NCBI GenBank assembly: GCA_934486915.1
Contig: CAKSRC010000051.1
Coordinates: 1-6,281 of the forward strand
Direction: 5' to 3'
DNA: 6,281 nt
Origin: an uncultured Eubacteriales bacterium
GTDB lineage: Bacteria; Bacillota; Clostridia; Oscillospirales; Acutalibacteraceae
The position numbers and the translations under genes were made by a program. The notes under the pieces are model-generated. The model was not told the origin of the DNA. It searched no databases and saw only the letters and a list, made by a program, of their open reading frames with translations. Below, one piece after another: positions 1-5,321 of the stretch (position 1 is its first letter; every line of letters starts with the position of its first letter).

Positions 1-76
1 GTTGCGGACTTCACGAGGATAAGATATAACAGTTAATAAATGTTATGAATTAAGTCAAATCAAAACTGGAAGTTGT

Positions 77-220
77 TTAACTGATTCTATAATGTCCTAT
101 GATATCATCACGATGTTCCAGTATATCCCCTTCATAATATATTTGATATGAATTTGCATCTGTATTTGGCGTGCCACTGTGATCTGCTTCATAACCAGGT
201 CATCCAGCACTATTTCGATT
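77..220 (-). pseudogene. In-frame coding-like tail beyond the winged-helix gene, behind two TGA codons
   Basis: After the TGA stop of the winged-helix gene (221-223) the same frame continues for 47 codons to a TAA at 77-79, interrupted only by a second TGA at 200-202. The six residues NRNSAG lie between the TGAs, and the 40 residues after the second include PGYEADHSGTPNTD and YYEGDILEHRDDIIGHY. This composition (Gly, Pro, Asp, Tyr, His) looks like folded protein rather than translated AT-rich spacer. The simplest reading is that the ancestral protein was about 242 residues long and was shortened by two nonsense changes, for example TGG or CGA to TGA. Chance openness of about 40 codons is possible. 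Recoding of TGA is unlikely because neighbouring genes use TGG for Trp and end in TAA or TAG. Confidence 0.45.
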
Positions 221-805
221 TCAATATTGAAAATTACCGGGGAGACCATACCTGTTCATTCTGACTCGGTTGATCCATGCCTCCGAAGAGGCTATTCTCG
301 CTGTATCATTCAATTTATAGCCTGAATTTTTATAACCTGGCCTACTAACAATTTTTACGCCTTGTGAGCGCATATGAGCAATAGCTTCTCGTACTTCATC
401 CTTAGAACGAGTAATAGCTTGTGCTATTTGTAATGCAGTCATATAGGAATTCTTTCCTATCAAGCACTTAAGAATTTCAGCATAAATACTATCCATATTT
501 TTACCTCCTAAATCCAATTTTTTAAGAATCCTGATAGGCGAGATAAAATGTTCACAGAATCTAAAGAAAGTTGATTCTTCCAAATATAAAGCGTTTATTA
601 TACTGCTAGTTTTATTACCTTGAGCAATCCTCTTCAAAATTTGTACAGACAGCCTATATATTTTTTCACCTTTATACGTTCTTCCAAAATGCGAGCGACA
701 AGCTGACTGGATAGTATCTTTTGATGCTAGGTATATTTTAGAAATAGGTAAATTATTGTCTAAGGCCATATTGATTTCTTCCATTAACTTAAGATTCTGT
801 TTCAT
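221..805 (-). CDS. Winged-helix (BirA/HTH_11-like) DNA-binding protein, probably truncated
   Basis: A 194-residue protein. The ATG at 805 is chosen because AGAGGAGG (811-818) lies just upstream; the frame is open back to a TTG at 865 without a comparable site. Residues 1-100 are basic and helical with no family I recognise. Residues 104-165 look like a winged helix: DSIYAEILKCLIG, the helix-turn-helix TALQIAQAITRSKDEVREAI, then a wing ending in SGYKL. This resembles the HTH_11 modules common in phage and mobile-element proteins, so DNA binding is likely; the target is unknown. The C-terminus WINRVRMNRYGLPGNFQY stops abruptly at a TGA, after which coding-like sequence continues in frame. A second strong start lies inside at 496, so either two products or a fusion of two small genes is possible. 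It starts 71 nt after the end of the broken gene upstream. Confidence 0.75.
   Translation of the reverse strand: MKQNLKLMEEINMALDNNLPISKIYLASKDTIQSACRSHFGRTYKGEKIYRLSVQILKRIAQGNKTSSIINALYLEESTFFRFCEHFISPIRILKKLDLGGKNMDSIYAEILKCLIGKNSYMTALQIAQAITRSKDEVREAIAHMRSQGVKIVSRPGYKNSGYKLNDTARIASSEAWINRVRMNRYGLPGNFQY
496..509 (-). promoter_or_regulatory. Internal ribosome binding site and start within the winged-helix gene
   Basis: On the minus strand TTAGGAGGTAAAAATATGG places a full AGGAGG (504-509) seven bases before an in-frame ATG at 496. Initiation there would give a 91-residue protein beginning MDSIYAEILK that is almost exactly the winged-helix domain. The main start at 805 has nearly the same layout (AGGAGGTAAAAATG). 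In the long frame the site encodes LGGKN. Confidence 0.55.
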
Positions 806-876
806 TTTTACCTCCTCTATCTGTTTCAGAATTTTATCACGCTTCCGATTTAAAACCCATAGCAAAATGGCGATTT

Positions 877-1131
877 TTAAGAAATTAAATTTTTTTCTTT
901 GAGCATAGTAAGTGATAATTTATAAGCGATAGTATTTTTACTTCCACCATAAACATCATATATTGTTCCCCCAACTCTTTTAGTATTGCCAAATGCCATC
1001 AAATCTGTAGCATTATATTGTTCCATTGATTTAATAAATTTATCGTTAATAATGAGTTTCTCTGCTATATCATATATTATATTTTTTTTTGCAAAGCAAT
1101 CAAGGTTTGCACCAATATAGTGTATCTTATC
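877..1131 (-). pseudogene. 3' part of the frameshifted membrane-anchored gene
   Basis: After the TAA ending the 211-residue ORF at 1127, a coding-like frame continues, shifted by +1 relative to it (equivalent to -2), for 84 codons from 1131 to a TAA at 877-879. It has no start or ribosome binding site of its own. It begins DKIHYIGANLDCF and continues through IYDIAEKLIINDKFIKS, DLMAFGN and VYGGSKNTIAYKLSL to LKEKNLIS. The pattern GGSxNTxAYK near the end looks like a conserved domain end. Joined to the upstream piece it gives a protein of about 295 residues. The junction sits on the dinucleotide repeat GAGAGA (1130-1135): two lost bases would explain the break, giving ...YIERDKIHYIG in the parent. 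One extra base nearby is equally possible. Confidence 0.7.
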
Positions 1132-1762
1132 TCTCTATATATACAAAATAGAAAAAAGCCACTCTATCTTTTCCGGAAATAGATGACCATATATTTTCGT
1201 ACAAATAATCTTCTGGAGCATAAAAAGAGGTAACGATTCTATGATTAGTTGCATATTGATATAAATCATAAGGAGCTATTCCAATACCTGTTTCGTATGT
1301 ACTCAATATACAGCTTACATCAATACTGCAAAGACCAGTTGGCTGATTTAATAAGCCTTTATCTCTAAGATAATTTATTTGAGCAATTGTTGGTTTACTC
1401 CAATCAGTAGATGTAATAGTTATAGGCTCTTCAAATCCCATTTTTTTAATGACATCATTAAAATCGTCTCCATCAAAAATCATTACTTGCTGCTTTGTTC
1501 TAATTCTTTTAGTCTGACTAAACTTTGCTGAAAAAACATATTTTCTGCAATTCATATTATCTAAGTCTGACCATTTTCCTTTGATTACTGCATGTTTCTT
1601 ATTTGTAATTCGTGTTGGCAAAACAGCCTCTTTTTCTTTATTACAATCTGATAATTTGTTATTGCTTGGTTTTAATTTTATATTAATCAAATCATCTTTA
1701 CTTCGTTTTGTTAAAAAATAGTAAATTAAAATAATAATACAAAACAGTAATAAAATTTTCAA
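1127..1762 (-). CDS. Membrane-anchored protein of unknown function, 5' part of a frameshifted gene
   Basis: A 211-residue ORF starting at a TTG (1760-1762) eight bases after AGAGGT. Residues 2-17 are strongly hydrophobic (KILLLFCIIILIYYFL) followed by KRSK, which suggests a single N-terminal anchor with the rest outside or at the membrane face. Residues 61-120 look like a small beta/alpha module (RKYVFSAKFSQTKR ... DDFNDVIKKMGFEEPITI). Residues 124-155 carry KPTIAQINYLRDKGL followed by SIDVSCILS, a PTxxQxxYLxxxG...DVSxxLS signature that I associate with uncharacterised Firmicutes proteins; I cannot name the family. It ends at VYIER inside a domain that continues in another frame (877-1131), so the product is probably truncated. 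It has its own promoter at 1819-1846. Confidence 0.7.
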   Translation of the reverse strand: MKILLLFCIIILIYYFLTKRSKDDLINIKLKPSNNKLSDCNKEKEAVLPTRITNKKHAVIKGKWSDLDNMNCRKYVFSAKFSQTKRIRTKQQVMIFDGDDFNDVIKKMGFEEPITITSTDWSKPTIAQINYLRDKGLLNQPTGLCSIDVSCILSTYETGIGIAPYDLYQYATNHRIVTSFYAPEDYLYENIWSSISGKDRVAFFYFVYIER

Positions 1763-1818
1763 ATATAATGACCTCTTTCCTTAACTAATATTTTATTGTA
1801 TACAGAAATCTTAAAATA

Positions 1819-1846
1819 ATTATACCAAAATTAAAGACATAGTAAA
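1819..1846 (-). promoter_or_regulatory. Sigma-A-type promoter for the frameshifted anchor gene
   Basis: On the minus strand TATAAT at 1819-1824 is preceded by TGG (an extended -10 TGGTATAAT). TTTACT at 1841-1846 lies 16 bases further upstream as a 4/6 match to the -35. The start codon is about 57 nt downstream of the -10. This suggests that the gene is transcribed separately from the small gene pair upstream. Confidence 0.6.
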
Positions 1847-1924
1847 TATAATTTATAGCATGTGAATAGATAAAACTATAATGGAGTTCAAGGAAACTAG
1901 ATCTTAAATCAAATTATATTTGCT

Positions 1925-2197
1925 CTAGAAAGATTGGACTATAACGGAATAGGACGGTGTAACTAATGAGACCAAATTTAATTTATTACGGTAATAAACT
2001 TTACCATTGGTTTCCCACAACAGTTTCTTGGGCTGTGTAGTCACAGGTGCATCAAAGCCTACTATTGAGTAGTTACAAATCTTTTTGTTTTTCCTGCACT
2101 TAGCAGAACAAGGGTTACATTTGTCACAGCTCACCGAGCAGTATCCGTTTTTTTGATAGCAGGAGCAATCTTTCTTTGATTTTATTGTAGTTTTCAT
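1925..2197 (-). CDS. Small cysteine-rich protein, probable metal binder
   Basis: A 90-residue protein. Eight cysteines lie between residues 11 and 41 in the order CxC-x6-C-x3-C-x2-C-x2-C-x3-C-x6-C, in a lysine-rich stretch (KKDCSCYQKNGYCSVSCDKC and beyond). The spacing would suit one or two zinc or iron-sulfur sites, or a metallothionein-like cluster; I do not recognise a named family. Residues 45-90 lack cysteine and look beta-rich (KVYYRNKLNLVSLV). There is no signal peptide, so a reduced cytoplasmic protein with metal ligands is more likely than a disulfide-rich secreted one. The ATG overlaps the upstream TAA as TAATG, and GGAGGTAACAAATA supplies the ribosome binding site inside the previous gene, so the pair is translationally coupled. 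Translation ends at a TAG; no terminator hairpin is obvious after it. Confidence 0.7.
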   Translation of the reverse strand: MKTTIKSKKDCSCYQKNGYCSVSCDKCNPCSAKCRKNKKICNYSIVGFDAPVTTQPKKLLWETNGKVYYRNKLNLVSLVTPSYSVIVQSF

Positions 2198-2508
2198 TAT
2201 TTGTTACCTCCAATTCCTTCTAAAATAAAATATCTGAATCTTGTTTTCTCCCAAATGCTTTGGAAAAGAAAAATTCTTGTCGGTAAATTTTCAAATTCTA
2301 CCGAAACACGAATCTCCATCGTAATTTCATCTACTTCTACTTCGTAAACCTCTGCATAGTTATTGTCAGTTGCTTCCTGAATTACTGTCTTGCAGATTTT
2401 TTTCACATACCCCAGTTTTTCTTCATTAACTAAATACAGTGGTTTAAACCTTTTTGATGCTTCGTTAATTAAATCTTCTACAACATCCCAACATTGTACT
2501 TTTGACAT
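2197..2508 (-). CDS. Small hypothetical protein coupled to the cysteine-rich gene
   Basis: A 103-residue protein from the ATG at 2508, preceded by AGGTGAG (2513-2519). A GTG at 2538 with GAGG six bases upstream (GAGGTAATAAGTG) would add ten residues in frame and cannot be ruled out. The sequence begins MSKVQCWDVVEDLINEASKR, reads as two helices over about residues 6-50, then alternating beta strands (EVYEVEVDEITMEIRVSVEF) and an aromatic end (FLFQSIWEKTRFRYFILEG). There is no membrane segment and no recognised domain. The alpha-beta layout of about 100 residues is typical of small mobile-element accessory proteins, but that is only an impression. It shares one base with the next start, so the two products are probably made in similar amounts and may interact. 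It is preceded by the GC-rich repeat island rather than a simple promoter. Confidence 0.65.
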   Translation of the reverse strand: MSKVQCWDVVEDLINEASKRFKPLYLVNEEKLGYVKKICKTVIQEATDNNYAEVYEVEVDEITMEIRVSVEFENLPTRIFLFQSIWEKTRFRYFILEGIGGNK

Positions 2509-2563
2509 TTTTCTCACCTGTTCCTTTCTTGTGTTCACTTATTACCTCAAAAAGTCAACATTG

Positions 2564-2589
2564 CTTGTATTGCTTTCTTACATTGTATA
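2564..2589 (-). repeat. 26-bp direct repeat, left copy
   Basis: Matches the 26 bases at 2676-2701 at 24 of 26 positions; on the minus strand TATACAATGTAAGAAAGC followed by AATACAAG. The two copies bracket a GC-rich segment. A degenerate relative (TATACAGTGGAAAGAG on the minus strand) lies at about 2634-2649. Confidence 0.75.
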
Positions 2590-2675
2590 ATCTGTAACCC
2601 GCACCCCTCGTGGATTGTGTGGGCCGTGTGGTACTCTTTCCACTGTATATTGTTTACCCTACTACCCATCCCCGA
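2590..2675. other. GC-rich non-coding island between direct repeats
   Basis: A hand count gives about 53% G+C over these 86 bases, in contrast to the AT-rich surroundings. It contains the direct repeat GTGTGG twice (within GTGTGGGCCGTGTGG on the plus strand) and no credible gene. A 21-codon frame from a GTG at 2643 (VERVPHGPHNPRGVRV...) exists but has no well-spaced ribosome binding site. Together with the 26-bp repeats it forms a leader of about 140 nt upstream of the small gene pair. It could be a structured RNA leader, a protein-binding array, or a remnant of an origin-like site of a mobile element; the sequence does not decide between these. Confidence 0.45.
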
Positions 2676-2701
2676 CTTGTATAGCTTTCTTTCATTGTAT
2701 A
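2676..2701 (-). repeat. 26-bp direct repeat, right copy
   Basis: Reads TATACAATGAAAGAAAGC then TATACAAG on the minus strand, and differs from the copy at 2564-2589 at only two positions. Its first six bases (TATACA, 2696-2701) may serve as a -10 box, with TTGCCA 17 bases upstream. Confidence 0.75.
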
Positions 2702-2724
2702 CCGCAAAGGGTCAACCTTGGCAA
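2696..2724 (-). promoter_or_regulatory. Possible promoter of the small gene pair
   Basis: TTGCCA (2719-2724, 5/6 to TTGACA) and TATACA (2696-2701, 4/6 to TATAAT) are 17 bases apart on the minus strand. Transcription from here would carry the GC-rich island and the second 26-bp repeat as a leader of roughly 150-180 nt before the 103-residue gene. The -10 is weak and lies inside a repeat, so this is tentative. Confidence 0.35.
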
Positions 2725-2778
2725 AGTCGATTTCTCTTATTTTTGAAATATTCCTAAATAATTTACTCTTATCACTAT

Positions 2779-2825
2779 AATTGAGTAGGAGGGAAAATTA
2801 AATAAATTTTCCCTCCTACTCAATT
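2779..2825. repeat. Perfect 21-bp inverted repeat (hairpin)
   Basis: Arms 2779-2799 (AATTGAGTAGGAGGGAAAAT plus T) and 2805-2825 are exact reverse complements with a 5-base loop AAATA on the plus strand. No T tract follows the hairpin in either direction, so it is not a canonical intrinsic terminator, although a 21-bp stem could still halt transcription or protect an RNA 3' end. The arms contain AGGAGG and CCTCCT, so an RNA from either strand would hide a Shine-Dalgarno core in the stem. The stop codon of the small ORF at 2820-2885 lies within it. Confidence 0.85.
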
Positions 2826-2885
2826 TCCATTATGCCCCATGAAATGTTGCAGACTTCTGCTACCATAAGCAATTAACTCGCCCAT
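2820..2885 (-). CDS. Possible 21-residue small protein after the DUF7662 gene
   Basis: Fifteen bases after the stop of the 328-residue gene, TAAGGAGAA (2892-2900) precedes ATG codons at 2891 and 2885 in one frame. The ATG at 2885, eight bases after AGGAG, is better spaced and gives MGELIAYGSRSLQHFMGHNG plus a final N; the ATG at 2891 would add two residues (MY). The frame ends with TGA at 2820-2822 inside the perfect inverted repeat. The position and ribosome binding site argue for a real short gene cotranscribed with its neighbour. Its length gives no statistical support and no function can be assigned; it could instead be a translated regulatory leader. Confidence 0.35.
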   Translation of the reverse strand: MGELIAYGSRSLQHFMGHNGN

Positions 2886-2914
2886 ATACATTTCTCCTTA
2901 AAACAATTAGCAAG

Positions 2915-3901
2915 TTATTTGTTTTTTTCAAAAGCAACCTGCCACATACACATATCCATCAATTTCATCGTAGGATACTCTGCTCCATGTAGACTTAACT
3001 CTGCTCTTACAATCTCGAAATCATCTTTATAAGTCAGATAATATTTCGCAACGTCTTTTACAGATTCTCTATTGTAGTTACCTGTAGAAATGCCATATTG
3101 CTTTACTGCCTGCACATAATATCTGTCATAAGCAGGAACACATCCAAGTGTACCCAATAGAATTTTTGTCACCAAAGTATCCGTAGCATTATTTATTACC
3201 CCATTAAATGAAGGCATCTCTTCTGCATATGCCTTGCGGATTCTAGTACTTACTTCATCTAACAGATCAAGATTTTTATTCTTTATAAGTTCTTCAGCTG
3301 TTATGCCTACTAGCGGATTATATTGTTTTTCCATTATAATTTTTACAATTGGAATATGAACTTTATAGTCCTTCTGTAAAAGAAAAGAGGAACCACGATA
3401 CATTCCCCAACTTGCTAGATAAAATGCCAAATGGAGTGCAAGATAATCAAATGTGTTCTCGTCCACATTGCTTCTGTTCAGAATAAATGCATTATAGCAA
3501 TGCTGCCATGACAAATATCTTCCATGCGTATCCTTTACTGTTTCATTAAAGTATGTACGAATGCATCGTATAGCGTCTGCCACAGGCAGAGTTGCCATCT
3601 TTGGTTGCGTCACCCTCTTGGATACGTTTTCACGCTTTCTTGAGTTATATACTTCCTCTCTGACGAATTCTACAGTCTGTTCAGGAATATTAACTTGGCG
3701 TGTTAAATATCCTGCATTAAGCCAGCCAAATGCAAAAGACTGTGATTCTGAATTAGACCATTGTGCCGGATATGAATATGCTGAATCCGACAACTTAAAT
3801 CCTATTATTTTTTCTATTTCTGAAAAGGACATTTTAAGCTCGTCCATCCCACATTTCTTCAAATATATTGTTAAAGCAATAAACTTATCTCCTTTGGGCA
3901 T
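2915..3901 (-). CDS. DUF7662-type N-terminal domain protein of unknown function
   Basis: A 328-residue soluble-looking protein starting at an ATG with AGGAGGG seven bases upstream and ending in TAA. Residues about 5-82 match what I know of the DUF7662 pattern: MSFSEIEKIIGFKLSDSAY, then PAQWSNSESQSFAFGWLNAG and a final TVEFVREEV. In that family the invariant-looking parts are the SFxEIExIxG, the W(S/W)N and the Wxx(A)G motifs. After a basic linker (residues 83-105) comes a helical domain of about 220 residues with no name known to me, containing HLAFYLASWGMYRGSSFLLQ, LGTLGCVPAYDRYY and YPTMKLMDMCMW. No nuclease or NTPase motif is visible, nor any membrane segment. Single-domain DUF7662 proteins are much shorter, so this is a fusion. 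It has its own promoter at 3960-3988 and is followed by a possible small ORF and a perfect palindrome. A DNA-related or defence role is speculation. Confidence 0.8.
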   Translation of the reverse strand: MPKGDKFIALTIYLKKCGMDELKMSFSEIEKIIGFKLSDSAYSYPAQWSNSESQSFAFGWLNAGYLTRQVNIPEQTVEFVREEVYNSRKRENVSKRVTQPKMATLPVADAIRCIRTYFNETVKDTHGRYLSWQHCYNAFILNRSNVDENTFDYLALHLAFYLASWGMYRGSSFLLQKDYKVHIPIVKIIMEKQYNPLVGITAEELIKNKNLDLLDEVSTRIRKAYAEEMPSFNGVINNATDTLVTKILLGTLGCVPAYDRYYVQAVKQYGISTGNYNRESVKDVAKYYLTYKDDFEIVRAELSLHGAEYPTMKLMDMCMWQVAFEKNK

Positions 3902-3959
3902 CTTTTATCCCTCCTAAAAATCTTCTAATATCTTATATCGGCAGACCGCCCTTGTATAT

Positions 3960-3988
3960 ATTATAAATCTTATCAGATATGATGTCCA
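3960..3988 (-). promoter_or_regulatory. Sigma-A promoter of the DUF7662 gene
   Basis: TGGACA (3983-3988, 5/6) and a perfect TATAAT (3960-3965) are 17 bases apart on the minus strand. The leader is about 50 nt before the ATG at 3901 and contains a short GC-rich element GGCGGTCTGCC (3940-3950). Confidence 0.7.
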
Positions 3989-4055
3989 AAAATATGTACT
4001 TTAAGATGTTCGTTTAAACACTGAATGTGATACAATTTAACTATATTTTCCCCAG

Positions 4056-4081
4056 GGTGTTCAAATGGGGATTTGAATACC
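4056..4081. repeat. 11-bp inverted repeat around GGGG
   Basis: GGTGTTCAAAT (4056-4066) and ATTTGAATACC (4071-4081) are inverted copies with one mismatch and a four-base GGGG spacer. It lies between the terminator of the zinc-ribbon operon and the promoter of the DUF7662 gene, about 70 bp upstream of the -35. No T tract follows on either strand, so a protein-binding dyad (operator) is at least as likely as an RNA hairpin. Confidence 0.55.
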
Positions 4082-4107
4082 ACTAGGGAAATGGCACTTG
4101 TAGGTAT

Positions 4108-4145
4108 AAAAAAGGCAGGAAGTCTCGTTATAAGACCACCTACCT
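4108..4145 (-). terminator. Intrinsic terminator of the zinc-ribbon operon
   Basis: Twenty bases after the TAG of the 379-residue gene, the minus-strand transcript has AGGTAGGTGGTCT, a 7-base loop TATAACG, then AGACTTCCTGCCT followed by TTTTT. Twelve of 13 positions pair when G-U wobbles are counted. On the plus strand only ten pair, which supports the minus-strand direction. Confidence 0.85.
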
Positions 4146-4165
4146 ATTGATTATTCTTATTTTGT

Positions 4166-5305
4166 CTATCTACCAGTAACCGATACCGGTTTTAACTTAA
4201 ATAATCCATTGCTGGCATTATATGATTCAACCGTCGCGATTATGTGAACATTTAATCCAACACTGACAGTATCTAAATCAGTATGCAAATCATAATATCC
4301 AACATTTTCAAACTGAAAATAAGGCCCAATCATTGAATTAGGATCGAAGTCACCGGCACTTACCAAATAGTCAAATCTGGTATCATAGTTACCATGTTTA
4401 GCACAATTATCAATTCTTCCATCAAATTCAATAGTTCTTCCTTTGTATTTATTTGCAAACTCACCATACGATGCATCCAAATCAGCCGGATTTGAAAGCA
4501 TTGCTGCTAGCTCTGGACAATTTTCTACCGTCAGGTTTTCCAGTACAGGCTCTGTCTCTGGCTTTTTTTCTTTTTCAGTTTCTGGTTCAGTATCTTTCTT
4601 TTCTTCTGTTTGCTTATCTTCTGTTTTCTTCTCTTTTTTAGACTTATCTTCCTTTTCAAACTCTGTTTCAGACTGTTTATCATCTGTCTCAGATACATTT
4701 TCAACAACCTGTTTAGGCTTAGAATCATTTTTATCAGAATTGCTACCACATTGACTTAATAAGAGAACAAATAAAATCAATACTACTGCAAAACAGGACA
4801 GAATAACAATTGCCTTTAAAGATAAATTATTGTTACTCTTCTTTGCAGTGGCTGAATATGAACCGGAAATTTCATTCCAGCCTGTTTTAGCTGTCTCTTT
4901 GATTTTATCTATACCATTAGTTAGTTTTTCTTTATTAGCCTTATTGTACACTGCTGCCCCATAATCAAGTAATTTATCAACGCCGCTCTTATTATTATAA
5001 TTCCCATTAGGCTGTTCATGATATTCTCCTTTTATCGAAGACCTATACTCTCCTGATAAAGTATCATAAGCGTTATTTTCAGACTGATTCATATTATCTG
5101 TTTTATCATTATAATTATTATCTATAGGCGATTCCTGATTAATAAAATCCACCCTGGCACCACATTCTTCACAAAAATTAGCATTATCTTTTAATCTTGC
5201 TCCACATTCTCTGCAGAATAACTTCTTTTTCTCAATTTTTGCTCCGCAATTACAACAAAACATTGCATTGTCCAATAATTCTGCTCCACATCTAGAACAT
5301 TTCAT
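4166..5305 (-). CDS. Tandem zinc-ribbon membrane protein with DUF4839-type domain
   Basis: A 379-residue protein. Two zinc ribbons open it: C3/C6 with C17/C20, and C31/C34 with C45/C48, each in the CxxCGAxL...FCxxCG style of zinc_ribbon_2. A polar linker (55-160) leads to one membrane span at about 165-185, preceded by KKSNNNLSLK, so by the positive-inside rule the ribbons are cytoplasmic and the C-terminus outside. Residues 190-255 are a low-complexity Lys/Glu/Thr stalk. Residues 256-378 fit the DUF4839 pattern (LTVENCPELAAML, FANKYKGRTIEFDGRI, HGNYDTRFDYLVSAGD, GPYFQFENV, VGLNVHIIATVESY). This domain has no known activity and resembles small beta-barrel ligand-binding folds. GAGGAG lies nine bases before the ATG. 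It is the second gene of an operon, 16 nt after a related ribbon protein, and the two probably act together at the membrane. Confidence 0.87.
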   Translation of the reverse strand: MKCSRCGAELLDNAMFCCNCGAKIEKKKLFCRECGARLKDNANFCEECGARVDFINQESPIDNNYNDKTDNMNQSENNAYDTLSGEYRSSIKGEYHEQPNGNYNNKSGVDKLLDYGAAVYNKANKEKLTNGIDKIKETAKTGWNEISGSYSATAKKSNNNLSLKAIVILSCFAVVLILFVLLLSQCGSNSDKNDSKPKQVVENVSETDDKQSETEFEKEDKSKKEKKTEDKQTEEKKDTEPETEKEKKPETEPVLENLTVENCPELAAMLSNPADLDASYGEFANKYKGRTIEFDGRIDNCAKHGNYDTRFDYLVSAGDFDPNSMIGPYFQFENVGYYDLHTDLDTVSVGLNVHIIATVESYNASNGLFKLKPVSVTGR

Positions 5306-5321
5306 ATTATTTTTCTCCTCA

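Noticed and set aside
26..46. ATAACA...TGTTAT inverted repeat near the left edge as a terminator for the winged-helix gene
   Set aside because: Only six A/T-rich pairs with a nine-base loop and no T tract on the minus strand.
200..223. Genome-wide recoding of TGA (as Trp or Gly) or selenocysteine insertion
   Set aside because: Neighbouring genes use TGG for Trp and are long without in-frame TGA. There is no Cys/Sec redox motif around the TGAs, and I recognise no SECIS-like hairpin.
1151..1157. T TTT TTC, a canonical -1 ribosomal slippery heptamer, in the correct frame near the end of the 211-codon ORF
   Set aside because: The downstream coding frame (877-1131) needs a +1 (or -2) shift, not -1, and it has a TAG at 1135-1137 after this site, so slippage here cannot join the two parts.
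2578..2643. 21-codon frame from a GTG (VERVPHGPHNPRGVRV...) in the GC-rich island
   Set aside because: The nearest purine-rich stretch is about 13 bases from the GTG, too far for a ribosome binding site; the stretch is better explained as conserved non-coding DNA.
3561..3917. 118-codon plus-strand open frame opposite the DUF7662 gene
   Set aside because: Shadow of a well-supported gene on the other strand; no ribosome binding site or domain.
4051..4081. TTCAAAT resembling a tRNA T-loop, which might mark a tRNA end or attachment site
   Set aside because: The flanking bases do not form the 5-bp T stem on either strand, and no other tRNA arm or CCA end is present.
4443..4754. Overlapping open frames on both strands within the zinc-ribbon/DUF4839 gene
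   Set aside because: They arise from the low-complexity Lys/Glu/Thr stalk, which gives stop-poor Ser/Phe-rich or Lys-rich shadow frames without ribosome binding sites.
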